42,501 nt of DNA from an uncultured Clostridia bacterium. Lineage in GTDB: Bacteria > Bacillota > Clostridia > TANB77 > CAG-508. A program made the translations under genes and the position numbers. Below are positions 16,506 through 25,370 of this stretch, piece by piece. The notes under the pieces are model-generated. The model made no database searches. It was not told where the DNA came from and saw only the letters and a list, made by a program, of their open reading frames with translations. The DNA lies in contig CALXWT010000010.1 of the NCBI GenBank assembly GCA_944392445.1, positions 1 through 42,501 on the forward strand, in the 5' to 3' direction. Numbering within the stretch: the first letter of the stretch is position 1; every line of letters begins with the position of its first letter.

Positions 16506-17201
16506 TTGGAAATATTACGAGTAGAAAATTTAAGCAAAACTTATGGTAAAGGAGAAAATAAGGTAGTTGCCATAGATAACGTATCTTTTTCAGTAAAAAA
16601 AGGCGAGTTTGTTGCCATTGTTGGTGCTAGTGGAAGTGGAAAATCTACATTGCTACACTTAATTGGAGGAGTAGACAGGCCAACAAGTGGCAAAGTATTT
16701 ATTGACGGAAAAGATATTTACCAGATGAGTGATGATAATTTGGCTATTTTTAGAAGAAGACAAGTAGGGTTAATCTATCAGTTTTACAACTTAATTCCAA
16801 TACTAAATGTAGAAGAAAATATAACTCTTCCTTGTGATTTAGACAATAAAAAAGTAGATAAACAGAAACTAGATGCACTATTAAGAAATTTAGGACTAGA
16901 TTCCAGAAGAAAACATTTACCAAATGAACTATCTGGAGGGCAACAACAGAGAACATCAATTGGCAGAGCAATAATCACGAACCCAAGCATAATTTTAGCT
17001 GATGAACCAACAGGAAACTTAGACTCAAAAGCAAGTGACGAGATTGTCAATTTGCTAAAAAAATCAAACAAAGAATTAAATCAGACCATTATTATGATTA
17101 CACATAATATGGAAATAGCAAAAATTGCAGACAGGGTGCTAGAAATAGAGGACGGAAAAATAATAAAGGAAAAAGGGGACTGTCCCCAATTTCCTGGATA
17201 A
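16506..17201 (+). CDS. ABC transporter ATP-binding protein (MacB/LolD-like)
   Basis: The 231-residue ATPase has Walker A GASGSGKST (about 39-47), the Q-loop in YQFYNLIP, the signature LSGGQQQR (about 142-149), Walker B IILADEPTGNLDS and the switch His in MITHN. It would energise the FtsX-type permease encoded 57 bases downstream; such pairs act on antimicrobial peptides, lipoproteins or cell-wall signals. It starts at TTG, supported by AAAGGGTGAAG eleven or so bases upstream. The final residues (KGDCPQFPG) are encoded by a GGGGACTGTCCCC palindrome inserted at the 3' end. Upstream lies a likely regulated promoter. Confidence 0.93.
   Translation: MEILRVENLSKTYGKGENKVVAIDNVSFSVKKGEFVAIVGASGSGKSTLLHLIGGVDRPTSGKVFIDGKDIYQMSDDNLAIFRRRQVGLIYQFYNLIPILNVEENITLPCDLDNKKVDKQKLDALLRNLGLDSRRKHLPNELSGGQQQRTSIGRAIITNPSIILADEPTGNLDSKASDEIVNLLKKSNKELNQTIIMITHNMEIAKIADRVLEIEDGKIIKEKGDCPQFPG
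17175..17187. repeat. GGGGAC-T-GTCCCC palindrome in gene 3' end
   Basis: A perfect 6-bp palindrome around a single T, translated as the C-terminus of the ATPase. It is related to the other GGGGAC-type units in the window. Confidence 0.6.
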
Positions 17202-17258
17202 TTTACATAATTTGCACCATTATAGAGATATACTGAAACACGACAAAGGAGGAAAAAT

Positions 17259-20060
17259 ATGAGTATTTTTACTAAATTAACCATACGTAACCTAAAGTTA
17301 AATAAAAAAAGAACTGTTGGAACTATTATTGGTATAATGCTTGCTACATCCTTAATTTGTACAGTGGCAGGAATTGCTACAACCTTGCAAAAAAGTATGG
17401 TTGCTACAACAGTAGAAGAAACTGGATATTATCATATAAAACTATCGGACATTACAGAAAAAGACATTAAAAAATTCAAAAATAATAGAGATGTTAAAGC
17501 AGTAAATGTAGTAACTGATGTTGGATATTCTTGGCTAGACGGTAGTACAAACAGTCAGAGACCATATTTACATCTATATTCTATAGACCAAAATAGCTTT
17601 GATAATATGAGCCTTAAACTAATTGAGGGTAGATACCCCGAAAACAGTAGTGAAATTGCAATTGATGAAGATGTGTTATTAAATTCTACTAAGCAGTATA
17701 AACTAGGAGATACTATTACTTTGAATATAGGCGATAGATATGAGGGAGATAAATATGTTAGCTCTGGTTTTGATTATTTACATTACAAAAGCGAAGGAAT
17801 ACCAGAAGATGTTATGGAGTTATCATTAAATGAAAGCACAACAGAAGCAGATACAATATTAGCTGATAGTAACACCAATGAAAGTAATACAGGAGAGAAT
17901 ACATTAGCTGAAAGCAAGGACAGTGGAGATGCATTAGACGATAATGCTCTAAACGAGCAAGAGACTAGTGAAAATAAATCACACGATGCTGAATCTGTAA
18001 GCAAGACTCAAGAAGAAGCAAATATTAAAGCAGATAAAACCACAACAATGGAAGAAACACTTAAAGTAAAAACCACAAAAGAATTTAAAATAGTTGGAAT
18101 AATTTCCAATAATGATTTACCGATAAGACGTGTTAGCTTTTTGATTGATGCTGGTTTTACCTGTGTGACAAACGGACTAAATGATGGTCAAACAGAAATG
18201 TATATAGCATTAAAAAAGCCATATGATTGCATAGAATCTTTTAAAGAAATGATTGGTGTAGATTTTAGTCAAAGAGGTGAAATGGACTGGAATTCAAATT
18301 CGACTTATAATTATTCTATCAATTATAATTTGCTGAACTGGGAATCAATAGAACTAAGCGACTTAGCTTCAATGATTATTGCTCTATTTATTGTAATTAC
18401 AGTAATAGTAATGATTACAAGTATTTATTGTATAAAAAATGCATTTGCAATATCACTTACAGAAAAAATTAGAATGTATGGAATGCTTTCTAGCGTAGGT
18501 GCAACCAAGAAGCAAATCAAAAAAAGTGTAGTTCAGGAAGGTATGATACTAAGTCTAATAGGTATTCCAATCGGAATTTTAGTAGGAACCATACTTGTGT
18601 ATATTTTATCAATTATAGTAAGTAGCATAATTGATGGAGCAATAAACATTAAAATTGTATTTAATATGCCAATAGTGGCAATAATAATAGCTACAATACT
18701 TAGTTTTGCTACAATATATTTATCGTGCCTATCAGCAGCAAGAAAAGCAAGGAAAGTTACGCCACTAGAAGCAATAAGAAGCACAAATGAAATTAAAATA
18801 AAAAGGAAAAAACTAAAATCGCCTAAATTTATAAAAAAAATATTTGGTATGGGTGGAGTAATTGCATATAAAAACCTTAAACGTAGTAAGAAAAAGTATA
18901 AAACAACAGTAGTTTCAATTGCTATAAGCGTTTTTATATTCATTGCCACTTCAACACTTATAACATATGCATTTGAAGCAATGGGAGGCTTCTACGAAGA
19001 TTATGATTTTAATGTAAATGTTAGCACGTACTCTAGCGATGGGCAAAATTTGTTAGATATACTAAATGCTGGCAACTTCCAAGAATATACGTTAGTATAT
19101 AAAATTCCAAGCGATACAGCCTCTTCTAAAACTATGCAAATAGAAGATAAAAATATATTGTCAGACTTTGGAATAGAAAGAATTAACAATTTAGAAATTA
19201 GTTCAACTCCACAGATAATTGTAATAGGATTAAATGGCAAAAACTTTAAAGAGTATGCAGAAAAATTTAACTTGAATTATGACAAAATAAAGGATAAAAT
19301 AATTTTAAATGACTATGCACAAATATTTGAAGATGGCAGAACAATAAAAGGAAGAAATTTAAAATGCAAAGAGGGAGATACTATCTCAGGCATTATAGAT
19401 GGTGTAAACTTAAGCCTTGAAATAGCAAAAATTACAGATGAATACCCGAGTGGTTTGTATAATACTTCTTATGGTAATGGGCTTGCCGTTGTAAATGTAG
19501 ATGAATATGCAGACAAGCTAAAATTTGTGCCAGAAAATTTAACACTTAATGTGGAAAAACCGGCAGATGTCACAGAAAATATAAATACAAATTATGAGGA
19601 CGTATACGCACAAAACATAGAGCAACAAGTGAAGTTTTATAATGCTGTAAAATTATTGGCATCAGTATTTGCGTATGGGTTTATTGCAATAATCACTTTA
19701 ATTGGAATAACAAATATTTTTAACACTTTAACTTCAAACATTGAATTAAGGCAAAAAGAATTTGCAATGCTAAAAAGCATAGGAATGACCAAAAAGGAAT
19801 TTAATAGAATGGTAAACTTAGAAACGATATTTTATTCAGTTAAGGCGTTATTATATGGGATAATTTTAGGACTAATTGCATCATTTGCAATTTATAAGGC
19901 ATTTGCAAATAGTTTGGACTATGGCTTTATATGGCCTATACAAGCACTCATCATCTCAGTAGTATTTGTATTTATAATTGTATTTATCATAATGCGATTT
20001 GCAATAGGTAAAATAAACAAGCAAAACATAATTGAAACAATTAGAAAAGAAAATGTGTAA
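17259..20060 (+). CDS. ABC transporter permease with two FtsX domains and a low-complexity insert
   Basis: This 933-residue membrane protein pairs with the ATPase before it. A first span (about 18-40) is followed by a large outer domain, then three spans (about 370-495). The second half repeats the layout (span about 550-570, outer domain, spans about 785-915). Both halves contain the FtsX-type motif: EKIRMYGMLSSVGATKKQI and RQKEFAMLKSIGMTKKEF. Residues about 185-280 of the first outer domain are an insert rich in Ser, Glu, Asp, Asn and Thr, with repeated LAES/LADS-like units. Size and layout resemble BceB/VraG-class permeases, often working with a dedicated two-component system, which is indeed encoded next. 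GGAGG precedes the ATG. The substrate is unknown. Confidence 0.9.
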   Translation: MSIFTKLTIRNLKLNKKRTVGTIIGIMLATSLICTVAGIATTLQKSMVATTVEETGYYHIKLSDITEKDIKKFKNNRDVKAVNVVTDVGYSWLDGSTNSQRPYLHLYSIDQNSFDNMSLKLIEGRYPENSSEIAIDEDVLLNSTKQYKLGDTITLNIGDRYEGDKYVSSGFDYLHYKSEGIPEDVMELSLNESTTEADTILADSNTNESNTGENTLAESKDSGDALDDNALNEQETSENKSHDAESVSKTQEEANIKADKTTTMEETLKVKTTKEFKIVGIISNNDLPIRRVSFLIDAGFTCVTNGLNDGQTEMYIALKKPYDCIESFKEMIGVDFSQRGEMDWNSNSTYNYSINYNLLNWESIELSDLASMIIALFIVITVIVMITSIYCIKNAFAISLTEKIRMYGMLSSVGATKKQIKKSVVQEGMILSLIGIPIGILVGTILVYILSIIVSSIIDGAINIKIVFNMPIVAIIIATILSFATIYLSCLSAARKARKVTPLEAIRSTNEIKIKRKKLKSPKFIKKIFGMGGVIAYKNLKRSKKKYKTTVVSIAISVFIFIATSTLITYAFEAMGGFYEDYDFNVNVSTYSSDGQNLLDILNAGNFQEYTLVYKIPSDTASSKTMQIEDKNILSDFGIERINNLEISSTPQIIVIGLNGKNFKEYAEKFNLNYDKIKDKIILNDYAQIFEDGRTIKGRNLKCKEGDTISGIIDGVNLSLEIAKITDEYPSGLYNTSYGNGLAVVNVDEYADKLKFVPENLTLNVEKPADVTENINTNYEDVYAQNIEQQVKFYNAVKLLASVFAYGFIAIITLIGITNIFNTLTSNIELRQKEFAMLKSIGMTKKEFNRMVNLETIFYSVKALLYGIILGLIASFAIYKAFANSLDYGFIWPIQALIISVVFVFIIVFIIMRFAIGKINKQNIIETIRKENV

Positions 20061-20127
20061 AGAAAAGATTGCTAGCTTTTATACTGACTGTGCGATATAT
20101 TTGTATAATAAAATTACTTTTATAAGT

Positions 20128-20156
20128 TTGAAAATAGCAAACCAATAGTATAAAAT
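20128..20156 (+). promoter_or_regulatory. Candidate promoter for the two-component genes
   Basis: TTGAAA (20128-20133), 17-base spacer, TAAAAT (20151-20156), 35 bases before the response regulator ATG. The operator-like direct repeat seen at 16355 is not found here. Confidence 0.5.
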
Positions 20157-20190
20157 ACTATGAGCTTAAAAAAGAAAGGAAACAAACAAA

Positions 20191-20844
20191 ATGCAAATTC
20201 TCTTGGTAGAAGATAACAAAGCAATAACAAAAGCTTTAACATATACTTTAATGCAAAATAAATATAGTATTTTATGCACGGAAAGTGTAGCAGGCACACT
20301 AAAAATGCTGGAACAAGAAAAAATAGACCTAATAATATTGGATGTTACTCTTCCAGATGGAAACGGCTTTGACTTATATAAAACAATAAAAAAGAAATAC
20401 GGAATAAGCACAATATTTTTAACAGCAAAAGATGAAGAAAGCGATGTAGTAAAAGGACTAGAACTGGGTGCAGAGGATTATGTAACAAAACCATTTTCAA
20501 CAAGAGAATTGATAGCAAGAATCAATAAAGTCTTGCTTCGAAATAAAAAGCATAATATTATAAAAATACAAGACATTACCTGTAATTTAGATAAGATGTG
20601 TATATATAAAGGAGAAAGGGAGTTATCCTTTTCTTCTTTAGAACTAAAAATACTAATGTTGTTATTTACAAACTTAAACAAAGTCATTACTAGAGAGTAT
20701 ATAATAGAAAAAATTTGGGATTGGACTGGAAACGATGTATTTGACAACACTATTACAGTATATATGAAAAGAATTAGGCAAAAACTAGGCTCTCCAATTA
20801 TAACAACAGTAAAGGGAATAGGGTATAGAATAGATGAAGAATAA
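20191..20844 (+). CDS. OmpR-family response regulator
   Basis: A 217-residue regulator. The receiver domain (1-115) has the acidic pair E7-D8, the phospho-acceptor Asp51 in IILDVTLPDG, Thr in FLTAKD and the Lys in YVTKPF. The C-terminal winged helix (about 125-217) has SSLELKILMLLF, the recognition region and TVYMKRIRQKLG, ending GIGYRIDEE. AAAGGAAAC precedes the ATG. It overlaps the kinase gene by 11 bases. By position it should control the ABC transporter upstream, possibly through the direct repeat at 16355-16374. Confidence 0.94.
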   Translation: MQILLVEDNKAITKALTYTLMQNKYSILCTESVAGTLKMLEQEKIDLIILDVTLPDGNGFDLYKTIKKKYGISTIFLTAKDEESDVVKGLELGAEDYVTKPFSTRELIARINKVLLRNKKHNIIKIQDITCNLDKMCIYKGERELSFSSLELKILMLLFTNLNKVITREYIIEKIWDWTGNDVFDNTITVYMKRIRQKLGSPIITTVKGIGYRIDEE

Positions 20845-22144
20845 AGTAAAATTAAAAAAATATCTAGTTATATGTACAATAATCTTCTTGATTTATATAA
20901 TTGTAAATTATGTATTAACTCAAATGCAGTACAAACAATACACAAAAAATGTAAATGGAGTAATCAATCAAATTGTAGCTAAAGTTCAAGAAAAATATCC
21001 GAACATAGATACAAGCGAAATAGTTCAAATATTAAATAGCGACGAAGTAAATGCAAGCAATATACTTTTGGAATATGGAATCAATTTAGAAAAAGATTCC
21101 GTAATTCTCAAAAATGATATGAACTACACTAAATTTTTGTTAGTAAATATAGTAGTAACACTAATGCTTTTTATGTGCATCATCTTAGTTTTTGCTGTGT
21201 ATAAGAAAAATCAAAAAAAGAAAATCGACGAAATAACCAATTATATTGAAGAGCTAAATAACAAAAACTATGCTTTAGACATACAAGATAATAGCGAAGA
21301 TGAGTTGTCAATATTGAAAAACGAGCTATACAAAATAACAGTAATGCTAAAAGAACAGGCAGAAAATTCGAAAAATGATAAAATTAGTTTAAAAAAGTCA
21401 TTGGAAGACATATCTCATCAATTAAAAACACCACTTACCTCTATTACTATAATGTTAGATAACATCTTAGATAACAAAAATATGGATGTAGAAACTAGAA
21501 ATGAATTTATTAAAGATATTCATAGAGAAATAGCAAATATGAACTTCTTTGTGCAATCATTGTTAAAATTATCCAAATTTGATGTAGACACAATCATATT
21601 TAGCAGAAAAGAAGAAAATTTAAAAGATATTATAGAAGAGGCAATAAAAAGCGTCTCAACATTGTGCGATTTAAAAAATATGGAAATAATAACAATAAAT
21701 CTTAAATCAAAAGCTAAGGGAAAAGGTGATAGGCCTGATTATATAAATAATTCAAAAACCAATCAATTTGGACTAGGACAAAATTCACAACAAGAAGTAA
21801 AAGGTCCTATAGTTGTATGTGATTTTAAATGGCAGGTGGAAGCGATTACAAATATATTAAAAAATAGTGTGGAGCATTCGAGACAAAATAGTAAAATTTA
21901 TATTGAATATGATGAAAATAATATGTACTCAGAAATAACAATAAAAGATAAAGGAGTTGGCATAGAAAAAAGCGACATAAAGCACATCTTTGAACGATTT
22001 TATAAAGGAAAAAATTCTAGCAAAGATAGTGTCGGAATTGGACTTGCTCTTGCAAAAACAATTATAGAAAAGGATAATGGCTATATCACGGTAGATTCAG
22101 AAGTGGGAAAAGGCACAACATTTTGTATACGATACTTAAAGTAA
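20834..22144 (+). CDS. Sensor histidine kinase
   Basis: A 436-residue kinase with two spans (about 10-28 and 96-121) enclosing an outer domain of only about 65 residues, and a helical linker. The phosphorylated His195 is in EDISHQLKTPLTS. The ATPase domain has the N box ITNILKNSVEHS, the DKGVGI, FERFYKG and GIGLALAK motifs. A 35-residue, Asn/Gln/Gly-rich stretch (about 295-328, KGKGDRPDYINN onward) interrupts the usual short path from the HisKA helix to the N box. Its DNA contains AAAGGTGATAGGCCTG and GGACTAGGACA, so it may be an in-frame repeat insertion. It is coupled by overlap to the regulator gene. Confidence 0.93.
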   Translation: MKNKVKLKKYLVICTIIFLIYIIVNYVLTQMQYKQYTKNVNGVINQIVAKVQEKYPNIDTSEIVQILNSDEVNASNILLEYGINLEKDSVILKNDMNYTKFLLVNIVVTLMLFMCIILVFAVYKKNQKKKIDEITNYIEELNNKNYALDIQDNSEDELSILKNELYKITVMLKEQAENSKNDKISLKKSLEDISHQLKTPLTSITIMLDNILDNKNMDVETRNEFIKDIHREIANMNFFVQSLLKLSKFDVDTIIFSRKEENLKDIIEEAIKSVSTLCDLKNMEIITINLKSKAKGKGDRPDYINNSKTNQFGLGQNSQQEVKGPIVVCDFKWQVEAITNILKNSVEHSRQNSKIYIEYDENNMYSEITIKDKGVGIEKSDIKHIFERFYKGKNSSKDSVGIGLALAKTIIEKDNGYITVDSEVGKGTTFCIRYLK

Positions 22145-22220
22145 AACAATAAAAAATGCGAAAATATATCTTCACATTTGTACTTTCATACTATTTGTGA
22201 TAAAATAGCTATGGCACTTT

Positions 22221-22316
22221 GAGGACAGGTCTAAATGAGACAAAAATATCCCAAACAGACCTGTTCCCAAACCCGACAATGATGTCGGAAAAGAGCCTGT
22301 CCCCAAACCCGACAAA
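22221..22316. repeat. Cluster of GGACAGG / CCTGTCCC repeat units before a ClpB-like ORF
   Basis: GAGGACAGGTCT (22221-22232) faces AGACCTGTTCC (22257-22267). CCGACAATGATGTCGG (22273-22288) is a small hairpin. CCTGTNCCCAAACCCGACA occurs twice as a direct repeat (22260-22278 and 22296-22314). The cluster ends about 20 bases before the next start codon. Confidence 0.7.
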
Positions 22317-22336
22317 AGAAAGGAAGTTGATTTATA

Positions 22337-22690
22337 ATGAATGCACAAAAGTTTACACAAAAATCTTTAGAAGCAATTCAAAACGCACAAGATTTAGCTG
22401 TGCAAAATCAAAATTCTCAAATTGAAGAAGAACATTTAATTTTAGCTTTATTGGAGCAAGAAGATAGCCTGATTAAAGAGTTACTAAACAAAATGGGTGT
22501 ACCAGATAGCTTTGAAAATGATATACGAAATAAAGTAGAAAATGACCCTAAAATGGTTGGCGGCGCAAGGAAAGCAGATGCAAAAGCTCATTCACCCAGA
22601 GTTGTGGAGAAAAGATTAAAATTCCTAGATGAGATTTCTAATAAATTGTCAGAAAAATATAGAAAAGAAGAAAATGAATTAGAAATATAG
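22337..22690 (+). CDS. ClpB/ClpA N-domain-only protein, probably a truncated ClpB
   Basis: The 117-residue product begins MNAQKFTQKSLEAIQNAQDLAVQ and continues with IEEEHLILALLEQEDSLIKELLNKMGV. This is the first Clp N repeat of the ClpB disaggregase; in ClpB it binds aggregated substrates. The second Clp N repeat, both AAA+ ATPase domains and the middle domain are missing; a ClpB is normally about 860 residues. The tail (RVVEKRLKFLDEISNKLSEKYRKEENELEI) is helical and charged but I cannot match it to ClpB. AAAGGAAG precedes the ATG. It is either a remnant left by a deletion or a stand-alone N-domain protein. Confidence 0.6.
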   Translation: MNAQKFTQKSLEAIQNAQDLAVQNQNSQIEEEHLILALLEQEDSLIKELLNKMGVPDSFENDIRNKVENDPKMVGGARKADAKAHSPRVVEKRLKFLDEISNKLSEKYRKEENELEI

Positions 22691-22758
22691 AAAAATACCA
22701 ACAAAAAGTCATAGCTGACTTGTCTAAACAATAGAAAAAGTTAAAGAGGGTGATGTAT

Positions 22759-23907
22759 ATGAAGAAAAAAGTAGGAATCGTAGCATTAGTTTTAGGAATA
22801 ATTCTAATATTACTATGTGTAATAATGTTTACAGACTTGGGAAATGACATAAGAGTATTTGTATATGAGGAACTAACCTTGCAAAAGGAAATTGTTGAGA
22901 TGGAAGAGCCAGACAAAATAAAAATAACATATACATATTGGCCAGCCGAAGAAAAGTTCGATATAGAAATAACTGATAAAGAACTTATAAAACTAATACA
23001 AGAAAGTATAACAGATAAAAAACTAAAGAACTATTCTTTATCAATATTATTAGCTGTTTCAGGATACTATAATGTTGATTTAGGCAATGGTGTAAGTTTT
23101 ATGTTTGATAACTATGATAAAGACGGATATGTTATGCTCAATAATAATGGAAATCAATTCTTAACAGCAATAAATCCAGAAATACTGAAGAAAATAGTAG
23201 ACAAAGTAGATGTAGTACTTGCAGAAAAAGCCTTGATATTCAAAACAGATAAGGTAACAATTAAGCAAGGAGAAACTGCAGTAGAAATAATAGAAAAAAC
23301 TGCATTAGAGTACATATTAAATCAATGTAAGAACATATATTCTAAAAAAATAAATTATATGCCAGAAATAAAATTACCTGACTATGAAATAGATTTTAAC
23401 AACAACATTAAGCTATATATTTATAAAAAAGAAGACCAAGGCTGGCTTGAGCAAAATGACACAACTTTTGAGGCACGTGGACTAACAGTATTTGACACTA
23501 TTTTAGAAAATGCTTTAACAGATATGCCACAGAAAAAGGATATGTTTACTGCTGACAAAATTACGATAGAAGATAAAAATAAATCAATAGAAATTACAGA
23601 TAAAGACGTAATAGAAAAGATAACAACACCTCTTATCTATTCTACTTTAGGAACACCAGATTGGCTAAAAGATTATGATATAACCAAAGAATATGATGGA
23701 GGAATTAGAGTAAAAATAAATGAATATGAATATCTAATTCCAGGCAAAGTCGGAACAGTAAATATAGGTAACAGATATATTATTTCAGAAAATAAAGAAA
23801 TAAGTCTTTGCTTTCCTTTAATATCAATAGATAACTATGTAAATGAACTATTAGGAAATAAAATAGAGGAGCCAACTGGTACAACTATTATTGCAGTTCC
23901 TCAATAA
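22759..23907 (+). CDS. Membrane-anchored hypothetical protein with three repeated modules
   Basis: The 382-residue protein has an N-terminal span (about 5-25) and an outward-facing remainder. A short motif recurs three times: DKIKITYTYWPAEEKF then IEITDKELIKLI (about 51-80), DKVTIKQGETAVEIIEKTALEYIL (about 161-185) and DKITIEDKNKSIEITDKDVIEKI (about 264-287). It looks like a tandem repeat of a domain of about 110 residues. The start used is the ATG at 22759, third Met of the open frame, because AGAGGGTG lies nine bases before it. Its first 30 bases, including the leader, match those of the gene at 25371. No family recognised. Confidence 0.65.
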   Translation: MKKKVGIVALVLGIILILLCVIMFTDLGNDIRVFVYEELTLQKEIVEMEEPDKIKITYTYWPAEEKFDIEITDKELIKLIQESITDKKLKNYSLSILLAVSGYYNVDLGNGVSFMFDNYDKDGYVMLNNNGNQFLTAINPEILKKIVDKVDVVLAEKALIFKTDKVTIKQGETAVEIIEKTALEYILNQCKNIYSKKINYMPEIKLPDYEIDFNNNIKLYIYKKEDQGWLEQNDTTFEARGLTVFDTILENALTDMPQKKDMFTADKITIEDKNKSIEITDKDVIEKITTPLIYSTLGTPDWLKDYDITKEYDGGIRVKINEYEYLIPGKVGTVNIGNRYIISENKEISLCFPLISIDNYVNELLGNKIEEPTGTTIIAVPQ

Positions 23908-23952
23908 TAAGAAGTTGGTATAGAATTTTATATATTACTCCAAAAATAAAAT

Positions 23953-24002
23953 GTTGTAATAAGAAAGGTTTAATAATTTTAACTTTCGTATTACAACTTT
24001 TT
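23953..24002 (+). terminator. Terminator after the repeated-module protein
   Basis: GTTGTAATA and TATTACAAC pair, extended by GAAAG/CTTTC, followed by TTTTTTA. Confidence 0.8.
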
Positions 24003-24077
24003 TACTTTCTCTGCTAACCTTTTTGCGAAAAATGTTACTATATAAGTAAAAAAGAAAAAACAGATTATTATGATGTA

Positions 24078-24106
24078 TTGATATTACAATTCGTCTATGA
24101 TAAAAT
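24078..24106 (+). promoter_or_regulatory. Promoter upstream of HipA-like gene 1
   Basis: TTGATA (24078-24083), 17-base spacer, TAAAAT (24101-24106). Confidence 0.5.
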
Positions 24107-24155
24107 AAAAACATAAAATTACGAGTAAAGATAAATATGTAAAGGAAAGGAAAAT

Positions 24156-24176
24156 ATGGTTTATCAATTTATTTAA
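24156..24176 (+). promoter_or_regulatory. Six-codon mini-ORF ahead of HipA-like gene 1
   Basis: AAAGGAAAGG, the strongest ribosome binding site here, precedes ATG GTT TAT CAA TTT ATT TAA, not the kinase gene. The kinase ATG at 24194 has only a weak AGGATT. The mini-ORF may couple or limit kinase translation, or be chance. Confidence 0.35.
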
Positions 24177-24193
24177 ATCATAGGATTAAAAAT

Positions 24194-25339
24194 ATGTATT
24201 ATTTAAAATTATTTGATGAAAATCTAGTTTCATTTGATATGCGTAATGATTTTGGATTAAATATTTCAAATATAAAAATACTAAGTAATAATAGAAAAAT
24301 ATTTCCAATAATTTTGCAAAACGAAATAAATGAAAAAAGTATAGAAGAATTTATTCAAGCAAGAATTATACCTAAAAACAGAGCATTTGTTCAGACTATA
24401 TTAGAAACGGCAGGTTTAAACATCAATGACAGAAAAGCTATTATTGATGTAAGCAAGGGCCTATCTCTAACTGATTGCTACTGGATTGTACAAGACTCTA
24501 CGTTAAAATTTAAAGATTATAATTTATATGATAATGAATTTTCTAAAGTTTTATCTTTAGTTGCTTTTACAGGCTATTCTTCAAAGAGAAGAGAATTAGT
24601 AACTTCACCTGAATTTACTACCAACGGAATGCTTCCAAAAGCTTGGAGAAGAATTGAAAATAAAATATATTTATATAAAGGCAGTACTCAATCATACCAT
24701 TTTGCCAATACTGGGTTTGAACCATATAGTGAATTTTATGCAAGTCAAATTGCTAACAAAATGAAAATTGACCATATTGATTATAAATTACATCAATGGA
24801 AAAATATGATTACATCTGCTTGTGAAATATTTACTAGTAAAAATCAATCATATGTACAAATAGGAGACATAGTTACTTATGGTGGCTTGAATAATGTGGA
24901 TGAATATATAAAAAAATTAGGTTTTGAGAACAAATTTTATGATATGCTATTATTTGATGCAATATGCATAAATCCGGATAGGCATTTTGGTAACTTTGGC
25001 TTATTAAGAAACAACAAAACAGGAGAATTTACAGACTTTGCACCAATTTTTGACAATGGTGAAAGTTTATTAGCTAAATCAATGCCTAATATATTTGATG
25101 ATTTTGAAGAATTTAAAAAGTACATTGAGAAAAATGAATTAAATATTTCATATTATGGAGTAAGCTATGATGAAATAGTAAAAAGATTTTGCAATAAAAC
25201 ACATAAAGATAAATTAAGAAGATTATTAAATTTTAAATTCGACAAAGATATAAACTATAACTTACCTGCTAAAAGATTAAAGTGCTTGGAATATATGGTT
25301 CAAAGTAGGGCTTCGCATTTTATAGAAATGATAAATTAA
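24194..25339 (+). CDS. HipA-like kinase domain protein 1
   Basis: A 381-residue protein whose second half is a HipA-type kinase. It has a GMLPKAWRR loop followed by IYLYKG (probable ATP-site Lys), an E-F-Y-A-S-Q-I-A helix, and the catalytic loop NPDRHFGNFG (N260 to G269, with catalytic Asp262). The metal-binding Asp287 sits in IFDNGESL. HipA proteins phosphorylate glutamyl-tRNA synthetase or other targets and act as toxins with a HipB-like partner; no HTH partner is adjacent. The first 110 residues do not match the usual HipA N-lobe that I know, and may be an extra domain (short helices and strands, no span). It interrupts two look-alike genes at 22759 and 25371. Ribosome binding site weak; see the mini-ORF upstream. 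Confidence 0.75.
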   Translation: MYYLKLFDENLVSFDMRNDFGLNISNIKILSNNRKIFPIILQNEINEKSIEEFIQARIIPKNRAFVQTILETAGLNINDRKAIIDVSKGLSLTDCYWIVQDSTLKFKDYNLYDNEFSKVLSLVAFTGYSSKRRELVTSPEFTTNGMLPKAWRRIENKIYLYKGSTQSYHFANTGFEPYSEFYASQIANKMKIDHIDYKLHQWKNMITSACEIFTSKNQSYVQIGDIVTYGGLNNVDEYIKKLGFENKFYDMLLFDAICINPDRHFGNFGLLRNNKTGEFTDFAPIFDNGESLLAKSMPNIFDDFEEFKKYIEKNELNISYYGVSYDEIVKRFCNKTHKDKLRRLLNFKFDKDINYNLPAKRLKCLEYMVQSRASHFIEMIN

Positions 25340-25370
25340 AAAAAATTATAGATAAAAAAGGGTGATGTAT

